A DNA stretch of 15,248 nt from CBFGTJ01 sp965651815. Its GTDB lineage: Bacteria > Actinomycetota > Acidimicrobiia > Acidimicrobiales > Microtrichaceae. Below the pieces are notes generated by a model. It had not been told where the DNA came from and searched no databases. It was given only the letters and a program-made list of their open reading frames with translations. The position numbers and the translations under genes were made by a program. Shown one piece after another: positions 6,380-14,569 of the stretch; position 1 is the stretch's first letter; each line of letters starts with the position of its first letter. The stretch covers positions 1 through 15,248 of the forward strand of contig CBFGTJ010000062.1 in assembly GCA_965651815.1 (NCBI GenBank). Reading direction: 5' to 3'.

Positions 6380-7927
6380 ATGCTGCCCGACGCCCTGGCG
6401 GCGATCGACATCGGCACGAACTCGGTGCACATGCTGATCGCCAGGATCTCCGGCAACGGCCGCTTCGAGGTGATCACGCGCCAGAAGGAGATGGTGCGGC
6501 TCGGCTCCGGCGAGGGCGAGATGAAGCGCCTCGAGCCCGACGCGGTCGAACGCTGCATCGCGGCCCTGTCGCGGTGCAGGTCGCTCGCGGACTCGTTCGG
6601 GGCGCCGATCCACGCCGTCGCCACCTCCGCGGTGCGCGAGGCGCTGAACGCCGAGCTGCTGCTCGACCGGGCACGCGACGAGGCGGGCGTCGAGGTCGAG
6701 GTGATCTCCGGGCACGAGGAGGCGCGGCTCATCCAGCTCGGCGTGCTGCAGGCGCTGCCGGTCTACGACCGGCCCCTCGCACTCGTCGACGTGGGCGGCG
6801 GCTCCACCGAGATCCTCTACGGGTTCCGGGGCAGCGTCGGCTACGCACGGTCGATGAAGCTGGGCTCCCTGCGCATGACCAGGGCGTTCTTTCCCGGCGG
6901 CGTCGTCGAGGGAGACGCCGTCGCGCGGTGCCGGCGGCACATCGCGGTCGCGCTCGCACCGATCCACCACGACGTCGCGGTCCTCCGCCACGACGTCGCC
7001 GTCGCGACCTCCGGGACCGCCGAGACCCTCGCGGCGATGGCGATCGCGCGGCGCGGCGACCCGGTGCCACAGAAGCTCAACGGGGCGACCCTCGGCCGCA
7101 AGGACCTGGCGGCGGTCGTCGCCGACCTCGCCGCGGCGCCCACTCCCGAGGAGCGCCGCAAGCTGCCCGGCATCGAGTCCTCGCGGGCGGACATCCTCCT
7201 CGGCGGCGCGCTGGTGCTCGAGGAGGTCGTCGACGCGCTCGGCATCGACGAGCTGGTCATCTCCGAGTACGCGCTGCGCGAGGGCGTGCTGCTCGACGCG
7301 CTCCACCGCCTCGGCGGCGGCACCATGCACCACCTGTCCGACCTGCGGCGCGACTCGGTGCACCACCTCATGGAGCTGTGCGACGACGACCCCGACCACT
7401 CGGTGCACGTCGCCCGCCTCGCGCTGGCCCTGCACGACGGGCTGGGGGAGCGCCTCGGGATCGGCGACGAGGAACGGGAGCTGCTCGAGGCCGCCGCCCT
7501 GCTCGCGAACGTCGGCCTGTTCATCTCGCACTCGCGGCACCACAAGCACAGCTACTACGTGATCCGCAACACCGAGCACCTGATGGGCTTCACCGACCAC
7601 GAGATCGAGCTGATCGCCCAGGTCGCCCGCTACCACCGCAAGAGCCCGCCGTCGGAGAAGCACCCCGAGTTCGCCGCGCTCGGCGAGGAGGACCGGGCCC
7701 GCGTGCGCGCGATGTCGTCGCTGCTGCGCGTCGCGATCGGCCTCGACCGCAACCACGACGGCGCGGTGGAGGAGGTGCGGGTGGACGACGCGGGGGACCG
7801 GGTGGTCCTGCACCTGCGGGGCCGGGACGGCTCCGACCTGTCGATGGAGCGCTACTCCGCGCTCGACCGGTCGGCCCTGTTGAGCGGGCTGCTCGGCGCG
7901 GAGATCGAGGTGCGGGCCGCGCGCTAG
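6380..7927 (+). CDS. ppx: Exopolyphosphatase / pppGpp phosphatase with HD-type C-terminal domain
   Basis: This Ppx/GppA-family enzyme hydrolyses terminal phosphate from polyphosphate and possibly pppGpp, acting in the cytoplasm in phosphate and stringent-response metabolism. The actin-like ATPase fold shows AIDIGTNSVHMLIA (8-21), EVISGHEEARLI (111-122), ALVDVGGGSTEI (134-145) and a TSGTAETLA loop near 212. From about residue 315 there is a helical HD-like domain with LANVGLFISHSRHHKHSYYVI (about 375-395), the block conserved in long Ppx proteins. The 515-residue length matches the Escherichia coli type; mycobacterial Ppx proteins are near 320-340 residues and lack this part. The ATG at 6380 suits the family start; a GTG at 6332 overlapping the AlkB-like stop is an alternative. 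It shares strand and closeness with that gene but probably has its own promoter. Confidence 0.92.
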   Translation: MLPDALAAIDIGTNSVHMLIARISGNGRFEVITRQKEMVRLGSGEGEMKRLEPDAVERCIAALSRCRSLADSFGAPIHAVATSAVREALNAELLLDRARDEAGVEVEVISGHEEARLIQLGVLQALPVYDRPLALVDVGGGSTEILYGFRGSVGYARSMKLGSLRMTRAFFPGGVVEGDAVARCRRHIAVALAPIHHDVAVLRHDVAVATSGTAETLAAMAIARRGDPVPQKLNGATLGRKDLAAVVADLAAAPTPEERRKLPGIESSRADILLGGALVLEEVVDALGIDELVISEYALREGVLLDALHRLGGGTMHHLSDLRRDSVHHLMELCDDDPDHSVHVARLALALHDGLGERLGIGDEERELLEAAALLANVGLFISHSRHHKHSYYVIRNTEHLMGFTDHEIELIAQVARYHRKSPPSEKHPEFAALGEEDRARVRAMSSLLRVAIGLDRNHDGAVEEVRVDDAGDRVVLHLRGRDGSDLSMERYSALDRSALLSGLLGAEIEVRAAR

Positions 7928-7960
7928 CGGAGTGCCGCGGCGACGGCCCGCACGCTCGGG

Positions 7961-8335
7961 TCACTTCTCCGCGATGCGCTCCAGCAGCATCACCATCTTC
8001 TCCTCGTTGGAGAGCTCCTCCTCCTGCGCCTGCCCGCGACGGCGGCGCTCGGCGAGCATGTTCATCGGGACCACCACAGCGAAGTACAGCGCCGCGGCGA
8101 CGATGAGGAACGACACCAGCGCGGTGAGGAAGCGCCCGTAGTTCACGACGCCGTCGCCGACCCCGAAGGTCAGGTTGTTGAAGTTCGGTTCGCCGAAGAT
8201 CGCCCCGACGATCGCCATCAGCACGTCGTCGACGAAGGAGTTCACCACCGCGCTGAACGCCGCGCCGATGACGATGCCGACCGCGAGGTCGACGACGTTG
8301 CCGCGCATGATGAAGTCCCTGAAGCCCTTGAGCAT
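7961..8335 (-). CDS. mscL: Large-conductance mechanosensitive channel MscL
   Basis: This is an inner-membrane homopentameric channel that opens on membrane tension and releases solutes on osmotic downshock. The 124 residues show the amphipathic N-terminal helix LKGFRDFIMRGNVVDLAVG, a first membrane segment (about 15-43), an outer loop (44-66), a second segment (67-92), a basic stretch AERRRRG and a C-terminal charged helix. The ATG at 8335 has a good GGAGGT ribosome binding site seven bases upstream (8343-8348, minus strand). It is the last gene on this strand and convergent with ppx across 33 bases without an obvious terminator. Identification is secure. Confidence 0.97.
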   Translation of the reverse strand: MLKGFRDFIMRGNVVDLAVGIVIGAAFSAVVNSFVDDVLMAIVGAIFGEPNFNNLTFGVGDGVVNYGRFLTALVSFLIVAAALYFAVVVPMNMLAERRRRGQAQEEELSNEEKMVMLLERIAEK

Positions 8336-8361
8336 CGCTCGCACCTCCGGTGTGCCGATCC

Positions 8362-8390
8362 GGCGCCACGCTGGCGCCACGGCCACCGTA
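8362..8390 (-). promoter_or_regulatory. Candidate mscL promoter and leader hairpin
   Basis: On the minus strand TACGGT (8390-8385) is a TAnnnT -10 candidate placing a transcript start near 8378. There GGCGCC (8373-8378) and GGCGCC (8362-8367), five bases apart, form a hairpin, and GGCGCCACG is repeated directly at 8362 and 8373. The hairpin would sit at the very 5' end of an mscL leader of roughly 43 bases. It has no U-tract, so I do not call it a terminator for the ABC-F gene. Confidence 0.35.
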
Positions 8391-8403
8391 GCCATGACCG
8401 ATG

Positions 8404-10044
<1,641 letters not shown>

Positions 10045-10087
10045 CCCGCCGAGGGTCCCACGGCACGTCCCGGGATCTCCACCGGGT

Positions 10088-10522
10088 TCAGCCGCCGCCG
10101 AGGTCGGGCACGACCAGCGACCCGTCCTCGGTGAGGGTGAAGCCCGGGTTGTGCGCGATCTCCCAGACGTGGCCGTCCGGGTCGGTGAAGCAGCCGGCGT
10201 ACCCGCCGTAGAAGGTCTCCGCCGGCGGCCGCGTCACCGTCGCGCCGGCCTCCGCGGCGGCCGCCACGATCTCGTCGACCTCCTCGCGGGAGCGCACGTT
10301 GTGGGCCAGGGCGATCCCGCCGAAGCCGCCGGCGTCGTCGTCGCGGATCCCGGAGTCCTCCGCGAGCTGGTCCCGGCCCCACAGCACCAGCGCCATGCCC
10401 CCGGCCTGGAAGAAGACCGTGTCCTCGACCTGCTGGCCACGCCACCCCAGCGCCTCGTAGAACGCGAGGGACCGCTCGAGGTCCGCGACGCCCAGGGTGA
10501 CGAGGCTCACCCGCTGCTCCAC
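10088..10522 (-). CDS. VOC (glyoxalase/bleomycin-resistance) superfamily protein
   Basis: The product is a 144-residue cytoplasmic protein with a VOC fold: two beta-alpha-beta-beta-beta units, the second ending in FTDPDGHVWEIAHNP (about 112-126), the superfamily's most recognisable block. Such proteins are metal-dependent lyases, isomerases, dioxygenases or drug binders; the reaction here is not predictable. The GTG at 10522 begins EQRVSLVTLGVADLERSLAFYEALGW, the canonical first unit. TAGCGT (10530-10535) lies seven bases before it, suggesting a leaderless mRNA. It is divergent from the moxR-like gene, sharing a 69-base gap with a palindrome, and sits upstream of the ABC-F gene on the same strand. 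Confidence 0.88.
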   Translation of the reverse strand: MEQRVSLVTLGVADLERSLAFYEALGWRGQQVEDTVFFQAGGMALVLWGRDQLAEDSGIRDDDAGGFGGIALAHNVRSREEVDEIVAAAAEAGATVTRPPAETFYGGYAGCFTDPDGHVWEIAHNPGFTLTEDGSLVVPDLGGG

Positions 10523-10529
10523 GACGCGA

Positions 10530-10535
10530 ACGCTA
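10530..10535 (-). promoter_or_regulatory. -10 hexamer of a probable leaderless VOC-gene promoter
   Basis: On the minus strand TAGCGT fits TAnnnT and is separated from the GTG start at 10522 by exactly seven bases. No ribosome binding site is present. Assignment rests on sequence and spacing only. Confidence 0.45.
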
Positions 10536-10552
10536 CCCCCGCGGCGGGGCGA

Positions 10553-10583
10553 TTGACCGCCCGGTCAAGTACGTCGGTAACCT
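10553..10583 (+). promoter_or_regulatory. moxR-coxE promoter with TetR-like palindromic operator
   Basis: TTGACC (10553-10558) and TAACCT (10578-10583) are -35 and -10 candidates with a 19-base spacer; the latter ends eight bases before the ATG at 10592, so the mRNA is probably leaderless. The -35 is part of TTGACCGCCCGGTCAA (10553-10568), a perfect seven-base inverted repeat with a two-base spacer. Operators of this shape are common for TetR-family repressors, and overlap with the -35 fits repression. No TetR gene is in the window, so the regulator would be encoded elsewhere. The divergent VOC gene starts 31 bases away and could be co-controlled. Confidence 0.55.
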
Positions 10584-10591
10584 CGGCTGCC

Positions 10592-11542
10592 ATGAGCACC
10601 ACCTCGCCGAGCGATGCACCCCCCGTGGCCGAGCCCCGGTTCGAGTCCATCCCCGCGCTGCGGGAGTCCCTCCGACAGGTCGACTACCTCGCGGACGAGG
10701 GCATCGCCGGCATCGTCTACCTCGCCGACCGGCTGGGCAAGCCGATCCTCGTCGAGGGTCCCGCCGGCACCGGCAAGACCCAGCTCGCGAAGTCCGTCGC
10801 CGAGGTGCTCGGCGCGCGGCTGATCCGGCTGCAGTGCTACGAGGGCCTCGACGAGGCCAAGGCGCTGTACGAGTGGAACTACAAGAAGCAGCTGCTGCGC
10901 ATCCAGGCCTCCCGCGCCCAGGAGGAGGGCGGTGGCGGCTGGGACGACATCTCCGAGGACATCTTCTCGGACGAGTTCCTGCTCGAGCGTCCGCTGCTGG
11001 CCGCCATCCGCGCCGAGGACCCGGTCGTGCTGCTCATCGACGAGGTGGACCGCGTCGAGGTCGAGACCGAGGCGCTCCTGCTGGAGGTCCTCTCCGACTA
11101 CCAGGTGTCGGTCCCCGAGCTCGGCACCGTCAGGGCACGCCAGATCCCGATGGTGTTCCTCACCTCCAACAACACCCGTGAGCTGTCGGAGGCCCTCAAG
11201 CGCCGCTGCCTCTACCTCCACGTCGACTACCCGGACATGGAGCGCGAGAAGGAGATCGTGCTGACGAAGGTGCCCGGCATCACCGAGTCGCTCGCCGACC
11301 AGATCGCCCGCGTCGTGCGCTCGATCCGCCAGCTCGAGCTGAAGAAGGCGCCGTCGGTGTCGGAGACGATCGACTGGGCGCGCACGCTGGTGCTGCTGGG
11401 CGTCGAGCACATCGACGCGGCGACCGCCAGCGACACCGTCAACATCCTCCTCAAGTACCAGTCCGACATCACCAAGGCGCTGAAGGAGTTCGGCGACGAC
11501 AAGGCCGAGTTCGCCAAGGCCGACGGCGCGGCGGGGGGCTGA
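10592..11542 (+). CDS. MoxR/CoxD-type AAA+ ATPase
   Basis: This is a cytoplasmic AAA+ chaperone-like ATPase of the MoxR group. It shows Walker A GPAGTGKT (56-63), Walker B VVLLIDEVD (145-153), sensor 1 TSNN (191-194) and arginine-finger region ALKRRC (201-206), followed by the alpha-helical lid. The 316-residue length is typical. Members work with a VWA protein encoded next door to insert metals or remodel target enzymes; CoxD does this for the Mo-Cu site of CO dehydrogenase. The next gene, five bases downstream, is such a VWA partner. No coxMSL or other client gene is in the window, so the target is unknown. The ATG at 10592 is preceded by a promoter suited to leaderless start. CoxD is the closest name but the role need not be CO oxidation. 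Confidence 0.9.
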   Translation: MSTTSPSDAPPVAEPRFESIPALRESLRQVDYLADEGIAGIVYLADRLGKPILVEGPAGTGKTQLAKSVAEVLGARLIRLQCYEGLDEAKALYEWNYKKQLLRIQASRAQEEGGGGWDDISEDIFSDEFLLERPLLAAIRAEDPVVLLIDEVDRVEVETEALLLEVLSDYQVSVPELGTVRARQIPMVFLTSNNTRELSEALKRRCLYLHVDYPDMEREKEIVLTKVPGITESLADQIARVVRSIRQLELKKAPSVSETIDWARTLVLLGVEHIDAATASDTVNILLKYQSDITKALKEFGDDKAEFAKADGAAGG

Positions 11543-11547
11543 AGCCG

Positions 11548-13029
11548 ATGCCGGGACCGGTGCACGACGAGCTCGAGGCGGGCGCACCGCTGCTCGACCT
11601 CCTCTCGGGCTTCATCGCCGAGCTCCGCCGCGCCGGGCTGCCGGTGAGCCTCACCGAGAACCTCGACGCGATGGAGGCGGTGCGCCACATCCCGCTCGAG
11701 GACCGGGAGGCCTTCAAGTACGCGCTCGCCGCGACGTTGGTGAAGAACCACGCCCACTGGCGCGCGTTCGAGACCGTCTTCGAGGTGTACTTCTCGCTCC
11801 GTGGGCCCCAGTGGGACATGGCCGCCGACGCCGACCAGCTCCCCGAGGGCGCGGAGATCGACCGGATCGAGCCGCCCGACGGCGGTGCCGAGGGCGAGCG
11901 CCAGGGCGGCATGGGGGAGGGCCTCACCGCCGAGGAGCTCGCGAAGATGCTCTTCAAGTCGCTCCTGCGCGGCGACCAGGCGATGATGCGCGCGGCTGCC
12001 CGCCAGGCGGTGCGGCGCTACGCCGGGATGGAGCCCGGGCGGCCCGTGGGCGGCACCTACTACCAGTACAAGGTGCTGCGGAACCTGAACCTTGACGAGG
12101 TGCTCGAGCAGCTGATGGAGCACTCCCGCGAGGAGTCGCCCGAGCCGCTCACGCCACTCGAGGAGCGACTCGAGCGCGACGAGTTCGAGCACCGCATCGA
12201 GGAGCTCCGCAAGGAGATCGAGGCGGAGATCCGGCGCCGGCTGGTCGCGGACCGGGGCGTCGAGGCCATGGCCAAGACGCTGCGCAAGCCGCTGCCCGAG
12301 GACATCGACTTCATGCACGCGAGCCGCGAGGAGATGGCGCAGCTGCGCAAGGCGCTGCAGCCGCTCACCCGCCGCCTCGCGGTGCGCCTCGCGCGCAAGC
12401 GGCGCCACGGCCGCAAGGGTGCGCTCGACTTCCGCAACACCGTGCGGCACTCGCTCAGCTACGGCGGCGTGCCCGCCGAGCCCAAGTTCAAGTACCCGAG
12501 GCCGGCGAAGCCGGAGATCTTCGTGATCGCCGACATCTCGGGCTCGGTCGCCGCGTTCGCCCGGTTCACGCTGCACCTCGTGTACGCGATCTCGAACCAG
12601 TTCTCCAAGGTCCGCAGCTTCGTGTTCATCGACGGGATCGACGAGGTGACCCGGTTCTTCGAGGGCACCGACGACATCGTCGAGGCGATCCACCGGGTCA
12701 ACACCGAGGCCGACGTCGTCTGGGTGGACGGCCACTCGGACTACGGGCACGCGTTCGAGGTCTTCTGGAACCGCTGGGGCAAGGACATCGGCCCCCGCAC
12801 CACCGTGATCATCCTCGGCGACGCGCGGAACAACTACCACGCGTCCCAGAGCTGGGTGGTCAAGGAGATGCACAAGAAGGCCCGGCACGTGTACTGGCTC
12901 AACCCCGAGCCACGCGCGTACTGGGACACCGGCGACTCGATCGTGAGCGAGTACGCCACCCACACCGACGGCGCCTTCGAGTGCCGCAACCTCCGCCAGC
13001 TCGAGCGCTTCGTCGACCACCTCGTCTGA
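11548..13029 (+). CDS. CoxE-type VWA domain protein
   Basis: The 493-residue protein has a long helical N-terminal region and a C-terminal von Willebrand A domain (about 320-493). The MIDAS metal site is visible as DISGS (329-333), with further ligand candidates in GHSDYG (395-400) and the GDAR loop (424-427). The middle (about 185-290) is highly charged, with an arginine- and lysine-rich stretch near 275-290. CoxE-family proteins pair with a MoxR ATPase as adaptor for a client enzyme, and the gene directly follows the ATPase gene after five bases, so co-transcription and probably coupled translation are expected. The ATG at 11548 is the first good start after the preceding stop. No signal peptide is seen, so it is presumably cytoplasmic. 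The client is unknown. Confidence 0.9.
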   Translation: MPGPVHDELEAGAPLLDLLSGFIAELRRAGLPVSLTENLDAMEAVRHIPLEDREAFKYALAATLVKNHAHWRAFETVFEVYFSLRGPQWDMAADADQLPEGAEIDRIEPPDGGAEGERQGGMGEGLTAEELAKMLFKSLLRGDQAMMRAAARQAVRRYAGMEPGRPVGGTYYQYKVLRNLNLDEVLEQLMEHSREESPEPLTPLEERLERDEFEHRIEELRKEIEAEIRRRLVADRGVEAMAKTLRKPLPEDIDFMHASREEMAQLRKALQPLTRRLAVRLARKRRHGRKGALDFRNTVRHSLSYGGVPAEPKFKYPRPAKPEIFVIADISGSVAAFARFTLHLVYAISNQFSKVRSFVFIDGIDEVTRFFEGTDDIVEAIHRVNTEADVVWVDGHSDYGHAFEVFWNRWGKDIGPRTTVIILGDARNNYHASQSWVVKEMHKKARHVYWLNPEPRAYWDTGDSIVSEYATHTDGAFECRNLRQLERFVDHLV

Positions 13030-13039
13030 GGGCACGGAT

Positions 13040-13055
13040 CGGGGCCGGCGCCCCG
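13040..13055. other. GC hairpin after the CoxE-type gene
   Basis: CGGGGC-CGGC-GCCCCG forms a six-base-pair stem with a four-base loop ten bases after the stop at 13029. There is no T-run, so it may be an attenuating or mRNA-stabilising hairpin; a true intrinsic terminator is uncertain. Confidence 0.35.
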
Positions 13056-13108
13056 TGGCGGGAGCCACAGATCCTCACCCTTCGGCCCGCGCGTCCGATT
13101 GGAGATGC

Positions 13109-14548
13109 GTGGCACCCCCGATCGAGTCGCGCCCCCGGACGCGCCCGGAGCAGTGTGCGACCGGCAGCCCCCGGGACTGGTCCCCCTCGCAGTACCCCGC
13201 GATCGCCGGCGAGCGCTCGCCCGACCTGCTGGCGCTCGTCGGTCCCGACGGGACCGTGCGGTTCGAGAGCCGGGCGATCGAGCGCGTCCTGGGGTACGCC
13301 CACGGCGAGCAGCTCGGCGTGCCCATCTGGGACTTCGTGCACCCCGACGACCTCGTGTCCGCGGCGGGCGCGTTCAACGAGACCAACCGGAAGCTCGGCT
13401 ACCACCACCCCGTCGAGTTCCGGGTCCGGACCCGCGACGGCGGCTGGGTCCGGTGCGAGGTCTCCGGCACCTCCCTGGAGGGACCCGGCGGCCAGTGGCT
13501 GGTGCTGTCGCTACGGCCCACGCGGGACCGCAGCGAGGTCATGGCCCGCCGCCAGCGGATCGAGTCGCTGATCCGCACCGCGAGCGTCGAGTGCTCGACG
13601 GTGCACTGGCGGGCCGCCGACCGCCTGGTGGGGGAGTTCCTCGGCGAGCTCGCGGACGTGGTGGGCGCCGTGCGCGCCGAGCTGGCCTGGGAGGTGGGTG
13701 GCAACGGCCTCGTGCTCGCCGCCCGCTGGCCCGACGAGCTGCCCTGTGCGACCGCCGGGTCCTGCCACGACGAGCCCGCACTGCCGTTCGAGCCGATCTG
13801 GCGGCTCGAGGAGCTGGCGAGCACCCTGCTGGGGTTCAGCTCCGAGCCGGCCGAGCTGCCGCCCTCGGCGGCCCGTGACGAGGTGCTCGAGCACGGGGCG
13901 CACGCGGCGGTCGAGGTGCCGCTGTCGTCCGGCCCGCCGTGGGCGGTGCTGCGCCTCACGCTCGGCGAGCGCTGGTGGAACTGGGACGACGTCAACCTGG
14001 ACCTCGTCTCGGTGCTGGCCACGATCCTCACGTCGACGCTCCGTCGGTGCCGGGCCGAGGCGCACCTGCGGCACCAGGCGCGCACCGACGCCCTCACCGG
14101 CCTCCTGAACCGCGCGGAGCTCTACCGGCGCTTCGAGCGCCTCCTGAAGGACCGCGAGTCGGGGGAGCGCCGCGGCGACGCCACCCACATCGGCGTGCTC
14201 TACGCCGACCTGGACGACTTCAAGTCCGTCAACGACCACTTCGGACACGCCGCGGGGGACCGGCTGCTGGTCGCCGTCGCCGACGCGCTGCGCGGCGCGG
14301 TGCGCGACGTGGACCTGGTGGCGCGCATCGGCGGGGACGAGTTCGTGGTGGTCTGCCCGGACCTCGAGTCACCCGAGCAGCTCGGCCGTGTCGAGGCGCG
14401 GGTCGTGCAGGCGGTGGACTCGCTGCGTGCCGGCGGCGGGTCCGTACGCCTGAGCGTCGGCAGTGCGCTGGCGGAACCGGGAGCGACCGTCGAGGACGCC
14501 CTGCGCCTCGCGGACGAGGCGATGTACCGGCTCAAGCGCTCCCGCTGA
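13109..14548 (+). CDS. PAS/GAF-like/GGDEF diguanylate cyclase
   Basis: This probably makes the second messenger cyclic di-GMP from two GTP. A PAS domain covers about residues 38-140 (ALVGPDGTVRFESRAIERVLGY; FVHPDDL; FRVRTRDGGWVRCEV), a GAF-like segment about 150-315, and a GGDEF domain about 318-479. The catalytic motif is GGDEF (408-412), metal-binding D367 lies in YADLDDFKSVND, and RDVD (399-402), five residues before GGDEF, is an intact I-site for product inhibition. No EAL domain or membrane segment is present, so it is a soluble sensor whose PAS ligand is unknown. I chose the GTG at 13109, preceded by GGAG four bases upstream; a GTG at 13055 would add 18 residues and start on the hairpin after the CoxE gene. 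It is convergent with the PaaX-type gene. Confidence 0.9.
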   Translation: MAPPIESRPRTRPEQCATGSPRDWSPSQYPAIAGERSPDLLALVGPDGTVRFESRAIERVLGYAHGEQLGVPIWDFVHPDDLVSAAGAFNETNRKLGYHHPVEFRVRTRDGGWVRCEVSGTSLEGPGGQWLVLSLRPTRDRSEVMARRQRIESLIRTASVECSTVHWRAADRLVGEFLGELADVVGAVRAELAWEVGGNGLVLAARWPDELPCATAGSCHDEPALPFEPIWRLEELASTLLGFSSEPAELPPSAARDEVLEHGAHAAVEVPLSSGPPWAVLRLTLGERWWNWDDVNLDLVSVLATILTSTLRRCRAEAHLRHQARTDALTGLLNRAELYRRFERLLKDRESGERRGDATHIGVLYADLDDFKSVNDHFGHAAGDRLLVAVADALRGAVRDVDLVARIGGDEFVVVCPDLESPEQLGRVEARVVQAVDSLRAGGGSVRLSVGSALAEPGATVEDALRLADEAMYRLKRSR

Positions 14549-14569
14549 CCCGAGCCCGTCCGGGTTCAG
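14545..14569. terminator. Hairpin spanning two convergent stop codons
   Basis: CTGACCCG (14545-14552) pairs with CGGGTTCAG (14561-14569) with one bulged T and an eight-base loop. The arms contain the TGA of the cyclase gene and, on the other strand, the TGA of the PaaX-type gene. It may end transcription in both directions, although no T-run follows on either strand. Being inside coding ends makes it unusual but plausible in a compact genome. Confidence 0.45.

Noticed and set aside
5146..8106. 986-codon plus-strand open frame across the AlkB-like and ppx genes
   Set aside because: It crosses several real genes in another frame and is Arg/Ala/Pro/Gly-rich without family likeness.
11227..13068. 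613-codon open frame on the minus strand opposite the CoxE-type gene
   Set aside because: It mirrors the coding frame of the clear VWA gene, gives low-complexity Val/Leu/Arg/Glu/His-rich protein and has no recognisable domain; a GC-rich shadow.
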